A stretch of DNA of 64,000 nucleotides from Ruminococcus flavefaciens (GTDB taxonomy: Bacteria; Bacillota; Clostridia; Oscillospirales; Ruminococcaceae), in assembly GCA_002310115.1 (NCBI GenBank), contig DBYI01000083.1, forward strand, positions 1-64,000. Reading direction: 5' to 3'. The translations under genes were made by a program, and so were the position numbers. The notes beneath the pieces were generated by a model. That model was not told where the DNA came from. It was given only the letters and a program-made list of their open reading frames with translations, and did not search any database. The stretch's first letter is position 1. The number at the start of each line of letters is the position of its first letter. Positions 34,418-42,698 of this stretch are shown one piece after another.

Positions 34418-36409
34418 ATGTTATTGAGACATATCACGGAGGTGACACTTATCTATTTTCATACTAAACTATCTCTGCTGTTCGCGACAGTATCTGCAGC
34501 TTTTATAATGCATTATACAAATACATACGCCTACGGGATAGCAGAGGACTTCTCAGCAACTATTCCACTTACTTCCGAAAAAGGAATTATAACACTTGAT
34601 AACGGTGAGCAATGGTTCAAAGCTACAGAACTCGAAGACGGCAGGAGTTATCTTATCAGTGCAAAGAACTCTAATGGCAATAACGTACTTCTTACTGCCG
34701 ATGATAAAAAAAGTGCAGAATACATATGGCGTTTCTACGAAGATAAAATGGTTACAAGCAAGGCGAATCATCGCAATCATCTCTATTCTGACACACATTA
34801 TCTTGGTTGCCACGAAAACGATCTGTACCTATATCAGGACTGGTGGACCGAAGGCGATCAAACCTGGAATTATGTCGACGGTAAATTCTATTACATTGAC
34901 AACGGCAAAAAGACTTACCTTACATATTCCGAAAGTTCGACATCACCTTTTGGCTGTACTGACAATGTGGATGATGCTGCCGATATCGAACTTTATACTC
35001 GCGGAGAAGAACTTGCTCGCTGTATAAAAACTCAGCCTTGTGCCCAGAGTTTCGTAATTGAAGGCAGCGGCTATCCTGCTCCTGAATTCACAGTAGAGCT
35101 TATCAACGATTCCATTGTCGTCGACAACATAAAATGGTTCTCTGATGGCGTAGAATCTGAAACCGGTGTACTCAGCTTCACTAACAATGATCTTGCAAAT
35201 TTACCGACTGGAATTCATCATGTAAGCTGTATTGTCGAAGCTCACGACAGTGATAATCACTATTACCGTGAAAAATCACAGGAAGCACTTTTTGTCGTTA
35301 CAAAAGGTGTAGTTCCAGATTCTGTTATTACATTTTCCGATATACATGAACAATACGACCTTATAAGCAAAGCTATTGAAAACGTTCTAGAAAACACAGG
35401 CGGATATATACCGTCACTTATTATATGTACAGGTGATATGATAAACGGTCCGACTATGGACTACGATACAATGATAAACACCTATGCGCCAAAAATAAAA
35501 CCTTATCTTGGCGGACTTGATACCGTTTATGTGGCAGGAAACCACGACTCCTCAAAAGCAGTTTCAGAACTGTCATTAAAAGCAGATCTCGGTGCTGACA
35601 GTAGCTTTTCAGAAGGTTGCGGAGTAATTTTCGACGGAAACTCAGACAGTGTAGCCACCAACGGTAAAGGCAGTATTGACGCAAAAAATATTATTGTTTA
35701 TGGCATAAACTACGAAGCGCTTAAGAGCTCTCCCCAAGCGCTACAAGATTACGACAATATAAAAAGTCAGCTTGAAAACTTCCTTAATGAAAAAGCAAAG
35801 AATTATAAAGGTGAGATAATTATTATTTCCTCTCACGCTGGGCTACATGCACTTGGCGTTCAGCCTCAATGCGGCAGCCGTATGGGCGCATGGTCTGGCG
35901 GAACTGATTATAATATCATAAATTCTTACGAAATTGCAAACCTTATAAACTCTTACGTGAAGAAGTATGATATGAACATCCTTTATCTTTTCGGCCATGA
36001 CCATTCACAAGGCGAATATGAGTTTATACTAACTGAGGGTGATACTCTCATTTGTCCTACAAATTCAGAAAAATATCAAACAAATACTCTAGAACTCGCG
36101 TTTACTTATGCTCATTCAGGCTATCTTTCTACATCCATAGGAACCGCAGACGCTCACTTCAGCTTTATTTACCGAAACGGTAATAACCTTGAATATGAGC
36201 TGTTCCAGGCTGGCTCTTCACAATACGTAAAACATACGGAAATTCCGCTAAAAAGTTTAAAACTCCTTAATTTAAATAGTCCTGTTTCAACTTCAAAAGC
36301 TAATAAAATTAATGGAAACAGTCCAAAAACATCCGGAAGATTCAACATTACACCGTTTCTTGTTATTTCTCTGGTAATGGTAATAATAAGCCGGAAGCAC
36401 AGAAAATAA
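34418..36409 (+). CDS. Secreted metallophosphoesterase with C-terminal wall/membrane anchor
   Basis: The protein has an N-terminal signal peptide, about 270 residues of beta-rich sequence, then a calcineurin-like phosphoesterase domain: FSDIHEQ (Asp308, His310), ICTGDMING, VAGNHDSS, SSHAGLHA and LFGHDHSQ. The C-terminus, SPKTSG followed by a hydrophobic segment and RKHRK, looks like a sortase signal of the SPKTG type with one extra residue. The frame opens at ATG 34418, but the only good Shine-Dalgarno (GGAGG, 34439) lies after it. Eight bases on, at 34451, stands ATC, where a standard signal peptide (xYFHTKLSLLFATVSAAF) would begin. The phosphorylated substrate is unknown. Confidence 0.83.
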   Translation: MLLRHITEVTLIYFHTKLSLLFATVSAAFIMHYTNTYAYGIAEDFSATIPLTSEKGIITLDNGEQWFKATELEDGRSYLISAKNSNGNNVLLTADDKKSAEYIWRFYEDKMVTSKANHRNHLYSDTHYLGCHENDLYLYQDWWTEGDQTWNYVDGKFYYIDNGKKTYLTYSESSTSPFGCTDNVDDAADIELYTRGEELARCIKTQPCAQSFVIEGSGYPAPEFTVELINDSIVVDNIKWFSDGVESETGVLSFTNNDLANLPTGIHHVSCIVEAHDSDNHYYREKSQEALFVVTKGVVPDSVITFSDIHEQYDLISKAIENVLENTGGYIPSLIICTGDMINGPTMDYDTMINTYAPKIKPYLGGLDTVYVAGNHDSSKAVSELSLKADLGADSSFSEGCGVIFDGNSDSVATNGKGSIDAKNIIVYGINYEALKSSPQALQDYDNIKSQLENFLNEKAKNYKGEIIIISSHAGLHALGVQPQCGSRMGAWSGGTDYNIINSYEIANLINSYVKKYDMNILYLFGHDHSQGEYEFILTEGDTLICPTNSEKYQTNTLELAFTYAHSGYLSTSIGTADAHFSFIYRNGNNLEYELFQAGSSQYVKHTEIPLKSLKLLNLNSPVSTSKANKINGNSPKTSGRFNITPFLVISLVMVIISRKHRK

Positions 36410-36429
36410 CTTACATAGCATATATTAAT

Positions 36430-36478
36430 CGCCCGAAAGCAAAGCATCAACATCTCTTTGCTTTCGGGCGATTTTTTA
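36430..36478 (+). terminator. Terminator of the metallophosphoesterase gene
   Basis: A perfect 15-bp stem (36430-36444 with 36456-36470) then ATTTTTT. Confidence 0.9.
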
Positions 36479-36860
36479 TAATTCAATTATGTTTGTCGCT
36501 ACTTTCTGACGAAAACACGTATCATGTTCAACAAAAAGCATTGTAGGCTTATATTCTAGCAACAGCTTCTCTTTTTGCATACGTGAAAAAACATCTATGT
36601 AGTTCAGGGACTCGTCCCAGATAAAATGCGATCTCTCAAAATCCAGCTATCTTAGAATCGTGCAGAACATACTGAGTTCAATTCCTTTTGTAAAGCAGAA
36701 GTACTGAATACTTTCTCTCAGCATAGAAGTATCCTGATCCACATAGAAAATAACAAAACCAGAAGCTACATTACAAATACCATTTCCATCTATATTATGC
36801 GCTTTTTCAGCATCACCGCCTTTGCTAGGATATTCTTGATCAAAGTAGTTTTTTTCCCAT
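36478..36860 (-). pseudogene. Decayed copy of the 3' end of the ABC-F gene
   Basis: This stretch matches 40829-41299, the end of the intact ABC-F gene, over its whole length with scattered substitutions; for example catctatgtagttcag and ccttttgtaaagcagaag occur in both. About 85 bp corresponding to 40978-41062 are deleted, removing the region of the second ABC signature. There is no start and the frame is broken. The copy and the complete gene flank the GH9 dockerin gene in the same orientation. The rest of the gap to 36900 holds nothing recognisable. Confidence 0.9.
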
Positions 36861-36900
36861 AAATCGGTTAGCCGCTATCTGTTAATTATAACAAATAATC

Positions 36901-36929
36901 TTGACATATGAAGTGCAATAATATATAAT
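36901..36929 (+). promoter_or_regulatory. Consensus promoter of the GH9 dockerin gene
   Basis: TTGACA (36901-36906), 17-bp spacer, TATAAT (36924-36929). Confidence 0.85.
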
Positions 36930-36966
36930 AATATTACAAAGCAGATAGATAAAGGGAGGGATTATC

Positions 36967-39900
36967 ATGTACAAAAATTATAAGAAGATCATTGCAGGAT
37001 TTCTGGCAGCTGCTATGATTGCACCAACCACTGCCGGTATGACTGATATGCAGAGCACACACGCTTATGAGGTTTTGGGAGAGACCACTTTCGATCATAA
37101 GATTCTTCCATGGCATACTGTGGAAGCAAGCCCTGCAAAGCAGTATTTTGAGCTATCTGAAGGAGCTGTCCGCATTCTCATCCAAGTGCCCGAAGGTGCT
37201 GATAAAGAAAAATGGGATCTACAGTTCAGGCACAGAAACCTTAGCTTCCAAAGAGGACATGAGTACAAGGTCAGCTTCAAGGCAAAGAGCAACAGAAATG
37301 GCTTTGAGCTTTGCTCAAAGATTGGAAACATAAAGGGTGACGAAGAATACTTCGAACTTGACGGTGAAACCAATGCTATGCATATGGGACCTCATATGGG
37401 AGGTCAATGGTATATGTCAGCTGTAAAGCTCACTACAGAATGGCAGACGTTTGAGGGAATATTTAAGCCTACAAAGGATCTTGAAGCCGTTGAGTGGTGC
37501 TTCCAGTATGCAAAAGGCACAAAGTATCAGGGCAACGCTATGGCAGGCGATGAACTCTGGTTCGATGATATGTCCATTGAAGACCTGACAGATGACATAT
37601 TAACTCCGCATACACTTAAATTCGGCTATACATCTCGAGGATACAGCGGTCTGGCAAATAATTATATCTCTGTCAATCAGCTCGGATACTATCAGGGACT
37701 TGAAAAAATCGCAACACTCGGCGACAATAAAGGCGATATCGTCTTTGATATGCCGACAATAGAGCTTGAAGAAGATCAGGGCTATGAATATGAGATCGTA
37801 AGAACGTCAGATGATACTGTCGCTTATTTGGGCAAATCAGGAAGGGTCAGAAAGGATATTGACTCGGGCGACAACATCTGCAGGATAGATTTTACCGAGT
37901 TCAATGAAACGGGTGAATACTACATTCGCATTAAAGGCAAGGAATGGAGATCGTTCCCCTTCAGGATAGGAAATGATATATACAGTAACAGCGAAAACGA
38001 CCTGCTGACCAATACACTGAATTATTTCTATCAGAACCGCGGTGGCACTAAGATCGAGTCAAATTATATCACGTCAGGTGTAAAATCTGAACTTGCACAT
38101 AATTACGACAGAGACGAAGCCGTTGGTTTTGTCCAGAAAAGCTGGCAAACAGTCAATTCAGAAAATGTGGAAATAGCAGAGCAGAACAGCTCTTCAAGGA
38201 TCAACACAAGCGGTGGCTGGTTCTCGGGAACTAATTTCGATAAGAGCATGACAGAGAGCTGTATCGCACTCTGGACTCTGCAAAATCTTTATGAGCGTGC
38301 GGCACTTATCGAAACAAGCGCTAAAAAATTCGCTGACGGTTCGGGTACAGTCGTTATACCCGAAACTGGCAACAAGATACCAGATATACTCGACGAATGC
38401 AGATACGAGCTAGACTATATGTCTAAGATGAAGGTACAGCCTGAGGAAGAAACATGGGGCAAATATGCAGGTATGTACTATCACGGCATAAATGGAGTGG
38501 AGTTTGAAGCTCTACCCAAGAATTATGAACACGAGTACCATTCATGTTACAGAGTTCAGCCCCCTACATTTGCAGCTACTCTTAATTACGCTGCCTGTGC
38601 GGCACAGGGTGCAAGACTCTGGGAAGCATATGACAAGGAGTACGCAGCAGAGCTCCTGAAAAACGCAAAAGAAGCATATCAGGCTTACCAGACAAACTTT
38701 TACCAGGCATCTCTTAATGAAGAAAGCAAAGCTGCTTCACTGTATGCTCCTTCATCTGTGAAAAAAACAGGTCCGTCGGGGGACATATATATAGAGGACG
38801 ATGCATACTGGGCAGCATGTGAACTCTATATCACCGCAAAGGAAATGAATGACCCCGACGCTGAGAGCTATTTAAATGACCTTTCAGAATATCCTAACGC
38901 ATTCAAGGTTAAGTCCAGAAGCGGTATGGATACCGATGTAGCGGGAGAGCCATCATTTACACTGTTCAGCAGCGACGGAACAGCTTCCGCAGGTTCAATG
39001 TCAATGCTTCTCAATAAATACTTGTTCTCCGATGAACAGTACAAAAAACTGAGCGACTCTGTCATCCAAACGGCAACTGACTACATCCATGAAGAGGATT
39101 ATCAGGGCTACGGTATCCCCTATAAGTATGACGGTCCCGGATTTGTGGAATACTCGGGAGACCTTTATGACATTGTTTATCGTGGCTTTGAGTCTGAATC
39201 AAACCAGCGCGCTGTAAACAATATGCTGGCTATGGCTTATGCCTACGACCTTACAGGTGATAACAAATACCTGAACGGTGTGGCAACTGGATTAAATTAT
39301 ATCTTCGGCAACAATCCGCTGTCGTTCTCCTATGTAACGGGCTATGGCTCATATCATGCAAAGAATCCGTCTCATAGATACTGGCAGAACGAGTTTGATC
39401 CTACTCTGCCGCAAGCTCCTGACGGCGTACTGGTAAGCGGTCCTAATGGAATGCCTCTGGATATGTATATGAAGTCGCTCGGATTTGATGACATCAGACC
39501 TGCAAATGCTCCTTCTGAGAGATACTATGCAGATTCTATAGAGGAGTGGTCTACGAATGGGGCTTCTCTCGGCAGCAATGCTTCACTTGCATGGCTTATT
39601 TCATTCATGCAGGACGAAGCGCCAGATACAGTTGTACAGCCGAATGCTACAGGCGATGTAAACTCTGACGGTGAATTCAATATGGCAGATATGGTACTGC
39701 TGAGAAAGTGGCTGCTAGCTGTTCCGGATACAAAGCTTGCAAACTGGAAGGCTGCTGACTTCAGCAAAGACTGCAAGCTTGACATATTCGATCTGTGTCT
39801 TATGAAAGACGAGATCATAAAAAGGAATATCATATCTTATGTTGAACCTGATATGAGGCTTGAATACGGTATGCCGTGTACTGTTGACTGGGACGGTCTG

Positions 39901-40638
39901 GAACTGTATCAGGGCCCTGATGAAAGCTATGGTGTCATCACTGTTGTCCCTAATAATGCGCACATAAATGAAATGGGCTATCAGGAGGGCAACAATGACT
40001 GGATGTTTACTGTATTCAATGGTCAGTATGGCTGGATACAAACAAAAATAAACGGTCATAGTACTGTATTTTTTACCGCAATGGGTGCAAAGCCTGTTAT
40101 CTATCTCTACCCCGAGGAGGAGACTGATGTTCATGTTGAGCTTGAGCTTACGGAATCCGAACTCTACACGACCTATCCGAAATATAACAACGGCTGGAAC
40201 GTGACTGCATATCCTGACGGTACGATACTGAACAAGGCTGACGGTACACACCATAAGTATCTCTTCTGGGACAGCGCAAACTGCCGTACAAGATATGATT
40301 ACTCAAATGGATTCTGCGTTGCAGGCTGTGATACGGAAAACTTCCTGAGAGAAAAGCTCACATATATTGGCCTAACTGAGGAAGAAATGAACGAGTTTAT
40401 TGTATACTGGCTGCCTTTAATGGAGCATAACAAGTACAATCTGATTACTTTCCAGGGAGATGCATATACTGATTCTGCGAAGCTGGATATAACTCCAACT
40501 CCTGACAGCCTGCTTCGTTTATTCATGGTGTATGTTCCCCTTGAAGAGGCAGTGGAGATCGAACCTCAGCAGCTTGCGACCTTTGAAAGAAAAGGCTTCA
40601 CAGTTGTTGAATGGGGTGGCAGCAAGATCAAGTCGTAA
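36967..40638 (+). CDS. GH9-family dockerin protein lacking catalytic residues
   Basis: A 1223-residue secreted protein: signal peptide (1-34), CBM4-like module (about 35-205), GH9 N-terminal Ig-like domain (about 230-320), GH9 module (about 335-885), dockerin (896-955), SH3-like domain (about 970-1030) and a C-terminal module starting KPVIYLYP (1042-1223). In active theme-D GH9 enzymes the base motif reads GGWxDAGD; here it is GGWFSGTN (416-423), so both aspartates are gone. The general-acid motif STNE is STNG (862-865). The conserved histidine remains (NPSHR, His803). It is therefore probably a non-catalytic, polysaccharide-binding cellulosome component. GGGAGGG precedes the ATG. An 18-bp terminator follows. 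Confidence 0.9.
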   Translation: MYKNYKKIIAGFLAAAMIAPTTAGMTDMQSTHAYEVLGETTFDHKILPWHTVEASPAKQYFELSEGAVRILIQVPEGADKEKWDLQFRHRNLSFQRGHEYKVSFKAKSNRNGFELCSKIGNIKGDEEYFELDGETNAMHMGPHMGGQWYMSAVKLTTEWQTFEGIFKPTKDLEAVEWCFQYAKGTKYQGNAMAGDELWFDDMSIEDLTDDILTPHTLKFGYTSRGYSGLANNYISVNQLGYYQGLEKIATLGDNKGDIVFDMPTIELEEDQGYEYEIVRTSDDTVAYLGKSGRVRKDIDSGDNICRIDFTEFNETGEYYIRIKGKEWRSFPFRIGNDIYSNSENDLLTNTLNYFYQNRGGTKIESNYITSGVKSELAHNYDRDEAVGFVQKSWQTVNSENVEIAEQNSSSRINTSGGWFSGTNFDKSMTESCIALWTLQNLYERAALIETSAKKFADGSGTVVIPETGNKIPDILDECRYELDYMSKMKVQPEEETWGKYAGMYYHGINGVEFEALPKNYEHEYHSCYRVQPPTFAATLNYAACAAQGARLWEAYDKEYAAELLKNAKEAYQAYQTNFYQASLNEESKAASLYAPSSVKKTGPSGDIYIEDDAYWAACELYITAKEMNDPDAESYLNDLSEYPNAFKVKSRSGMDTDVAGEPSFTLFSSDGTASAGSMSMLLNKYLFSDEQYKKLSDSVIQTATDYIHEEDYQGYGIPYKYDGPGFVEYSGDLYDIVYRGFESESNQRAVNNMLAMAYAYDLTGDNKYLNGVATGLNYIFGNNPLSFSYVTGYGSYHAKNPSHRYWQNEFDPTLPQAPDGVLVSGPNGMPLDMYMKSLGFDDIRPANAPSERYYADSIEEWSTNGASLGSNASLAWLISFMQDEAPDTVVQPNATGDVNSDGEFNMADMVLLRKWLLAVPDTKLANWKAADFSKDCKLDIFDLCLMKDEIIKRNIISYVEPDMRLEYGMPCTVDWDGLELYQGPDESYGVITVVPNNAHINEMGYQEGNNDWMFTVFNGQYGWIQTKINGHSTVFFTAMGAKPVIYLYPEEETDVHVELELTESELYTTYPKYNNGWNVTAYPDGTILNKADGTHHKYLFWDSANCRTRYDYSNGFCVAGCDTENFLREKLTYIGLTEEEMNEFIVYWLPLMEHNKYNLITFQGDAYTDSAKLDITPTPDSLLRLFMVYVPLEEAVEIEPQQLATFERKGFTVVEWGGSKIKS

Positions 40639-40668
40639 ACATATCAGAAAAATGAATATAAACAAATA

Positions 40669-40713
40669 ATTCGCTCGTATTTTGATATCAATCAAAATAC
40701 GAGCGAATCTCTT
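40669..40713 (+). terminator. Terminator of the GH9 dockerin gene
   Basis: A perfect 18-bp stem (40669-40686 with 40691-40708) then CTCTTT. Confidence 0.85.
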
Positions 40714-40830
40714 TATATTACTGCCACACTATCAATGCTGAAACGTAAATATAAGTCCCCGCTTCCGCATAATGTCACTAAGCTTAAAAAAGTAAAATAA
40801 TCACAGGAATTAAAGTGTCGGGCAAAATTT

Positions 40831-42357
40831 TTATAATTCTATTATCTTTGTGGCAATTTTCTCCCGAAAACATGTATCATGTTCAACAAAAAGCATTGTT
40901 GGCTTATATTCTAGCAAAAGCTTCTCTATTTGCATACGAGAAAAAACATCTATGTAGTTCAGTGGCTCGTCCCAGATATAAAGATGTGCGGGAGTCAGCA
41001 GGCTTGTAGCAATCAGAATCTTCTTTTTTTGTCCCTCAGAGAGATCTGTAAGCGGCTTAGTAAACTGCGATCGCTCAAAATCCAGCTGTCTTAGAATAGT
41101 GCAGAACATACTGAGATCAATTCCTTTTGTAAAGCAGAAGTTCTGAATACTTCCTCTCAGCATCGAAGTATCCTGATCCACATAGGAAATAACAAGTCCA
41201 GATGCTACATTGCAGATACCGTTTTCATCTATATTATTAGCTTTTCCAGTATCCCCTGCCTTTGCTAGGATATTCTTTATCAAAGTAGTTTTTCCACAGC
41301 CATTTCCCCCGTTGAGAGCAACACGGTCCCCTCTTTTCAACTCAAAAGAAAGTCCGGAAAAAACATCGATTTCAGCTTCTTTATATCGCAGACTAAGATC
41401 CCTAACGTTAATAAGGGAGTTGCTATGATGGACAAGCTGAATGAGCTTAAGTTCGGGAGTCCTCTCAATATCGCTGAGAAGACCCTCCCTTTCCTCAATC
41501 TCCCTGCCTATACGCTTTTCAATATTTTTCACTCTGCTTTGCATTTTCTTAGTCTTGGCACCGATAAAGGAACGTGTGCTTATGCACCTATCATTCTCCT
41601 TAACAGGGTCGAAACCTATCTTTGTCCGCTCATTCTTATCAGCCCAGTCAGATGTTCTTTTTGCGGCCTGTTTCAGCTTTTTTATCTCCTTCTTGTGCTT
41701 CTCGTTTTCAGCCATAGCGAACTGATCTTTACGCTGTTTATTCTCCCACCAGCTTGAGAAATTACCATTCTGAACTTCAATAGTTTTTCTGTTCAGTACC
41801 AGTACATGGTCAATACATGCATCAAGAAGTTCGCGGTCATGAGAAACAAGTATAAATCCACTTTTTGAAGCAAGATACTTTTTTACGATTTCTCTCGCAT
41901 CACGATCAAGATGATTCGTTGGCTCGTCTATCAGCAAAAACTCGTTATCACCAGAAAATAGAACTGCTAGCAGCACTTTAGTACGCTCTCCGTGACTTAA
42001 AGTATGGAACGGCCTGTATAGCAGTTCTGCTGTCTCATTAAGCTGACTGAGCTCACAAATAACCCGCCATTCCTCACAATTTTGCTTTATGTCCCCAATG
42101 AATTCCGAAGCCGTTTTTTCCATCAGGTCTGAAGTCAGTTGATAAGGAAAATACTCAAATACTGAAGAACTATCAATTGAACCACTATAATGATAACTTC
42201 CCATAAGAAGATTAAGGAAAGTTGTCTTTCCCTTTCCGTTACGCCCGATAAAACCAAGTTTCCAGGCGGTATCTATCGAAAACGATACATTTTCAAAAAC
42301 ATTGTCTATGCTTCCGTCATATCCGAATGAAAGGGAATTAACACTTATCTGTGACAT
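40831..42357 (-). CDS. ABC-F ribosomal protection protein (Lsa/CplR-like)
   Basis: A 508-residue soluble protein with two ABC ATPase domains and no membrane segment. The first has GFIGRNGKGKTTF, LSHGERTKV and LLIDEPTNHLD; the second has GGNGCGKTT, LSEGQKKKI and IWDEPLNYID. A charged linker (about 210-290) holds the antibiotic-resistance region. Sequence style is that of the Lsa/CplR group that dislodges lincosamides, pleuromutilins and streptogramin A from the ribosome. The ATG at 42357 follows GGAGGAG. A structured leader with a three-codon uORF and terminator precedes it. A decayed partial copy lies at 36478-36860. Confidence 0.87.
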   Translation of the reverse strand: MSQISVNSLSFGYDGSIDNVFENVSFSIDTAWKLGFIGRNGKGKTTFLNLLMGSYHYSGSIDSSSVFEYFPYQLTSDLMEKTASEFIGDIKQNCEEWRVICELSQLNETAELLYRPFHTLSHGERTKVLLAVLFSGDNEFLLIDEPTNHLDRDAREIVKKYLASKSGFILVSHDRELLDACIDHVLVLNRKTIEVQNGNFSSWWENKQRKDQFAMAENEKHKKEIKKLKQAAKRTSDWADKNERTKIGFDPVKENDRCISTRSFIGAKTKKMQSRVKNIEKRIGREIEEREGLLSDIERTPELKLIQLVHHSNSLINVRDLSLRYKEAEIDVFSGLSFELKRGDRVALNGGNGCGKTTLIKNILAKAGDTGKANNIDENGICNVASGLVISYVDQDTSMLRGSIQNFCFTKGIDLSMFCTILRQLDFERSQFTKPLTDLSEGQKKKILIATSLLTPAHLYIWDEPLNYIDVFSRMQIEKLLLEYKPTMLFVEHDTCFREKIATKIIEL

Positions 42358-42381
42358 ATTTACTCCTCCTCCCGAGGTCCG

Positions 42382-42411
42382 AAAAAAGGACCCTTTGCTG
42401 CCAAAAGATCC
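42382..42411 (-). terminator. Attenuator hairpin before the ABC-F gene
   Basis: Minus strand: a 10-bp stem with two G-U pairs (42402-42411 with 42388-42397), tetraloop, then six U (42387-42382), 25 bases before the ABC-F start. Alternative pairings are possible upstream (42424-42431 with 42491-42498). Confidence 0.8.
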
Positions 42412-42585
42412 CATTACGAACTTATAACCTCATGAAAAGAGAGATGACAAAACAATAAAGGCGTCATCTGAAAATATATAAAAGCAAAAAGAGGTTATGA
42501 GATCATAATCCACTTTTGGCAACATGATAAGACAGTATGTCTGAAATCACACTGTCAGATTAATATTCATGTGTTCAAAAGTGAA

Positions 42586-42597
42586 TTATCTTTTCAT
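42586..42597 (-). CDS. Leader mini-ORF MKR in the ABC-F leader
   Basis: ATG AAA AGA TAA follows an AGAGGTG site and lies about 25 nt after the expected transcription start. Very short leader peptides of this kind sense ribosome-stalling drugs ahead of resistance genes. It is directly visible but too short for independent proof. Confidence 0.55.
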   Translation of the reverse strand: MKR

Positions 42598-42628
42598 CCT
42601 CACACCTCTTTCGTGATATCTTAAAATT

Positions 42629-42657
42629 ATTATAACACAGTCTTTTTTTCTTGTCAA
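42629..42657 (-). promoter_or_regulatory. Consensus promoter of the ABC-F gene
   Basis: Minus strand TTGACA (42652-42657), 17-bp spacer, TATAAT (42629-42634), giving a leader of about 265 nt. Confidence 0.85.
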
Positions 42658-42698
42658 GAAAAAATGCCACAGAGACAAACTGCGGCATTTCCTCTAAA

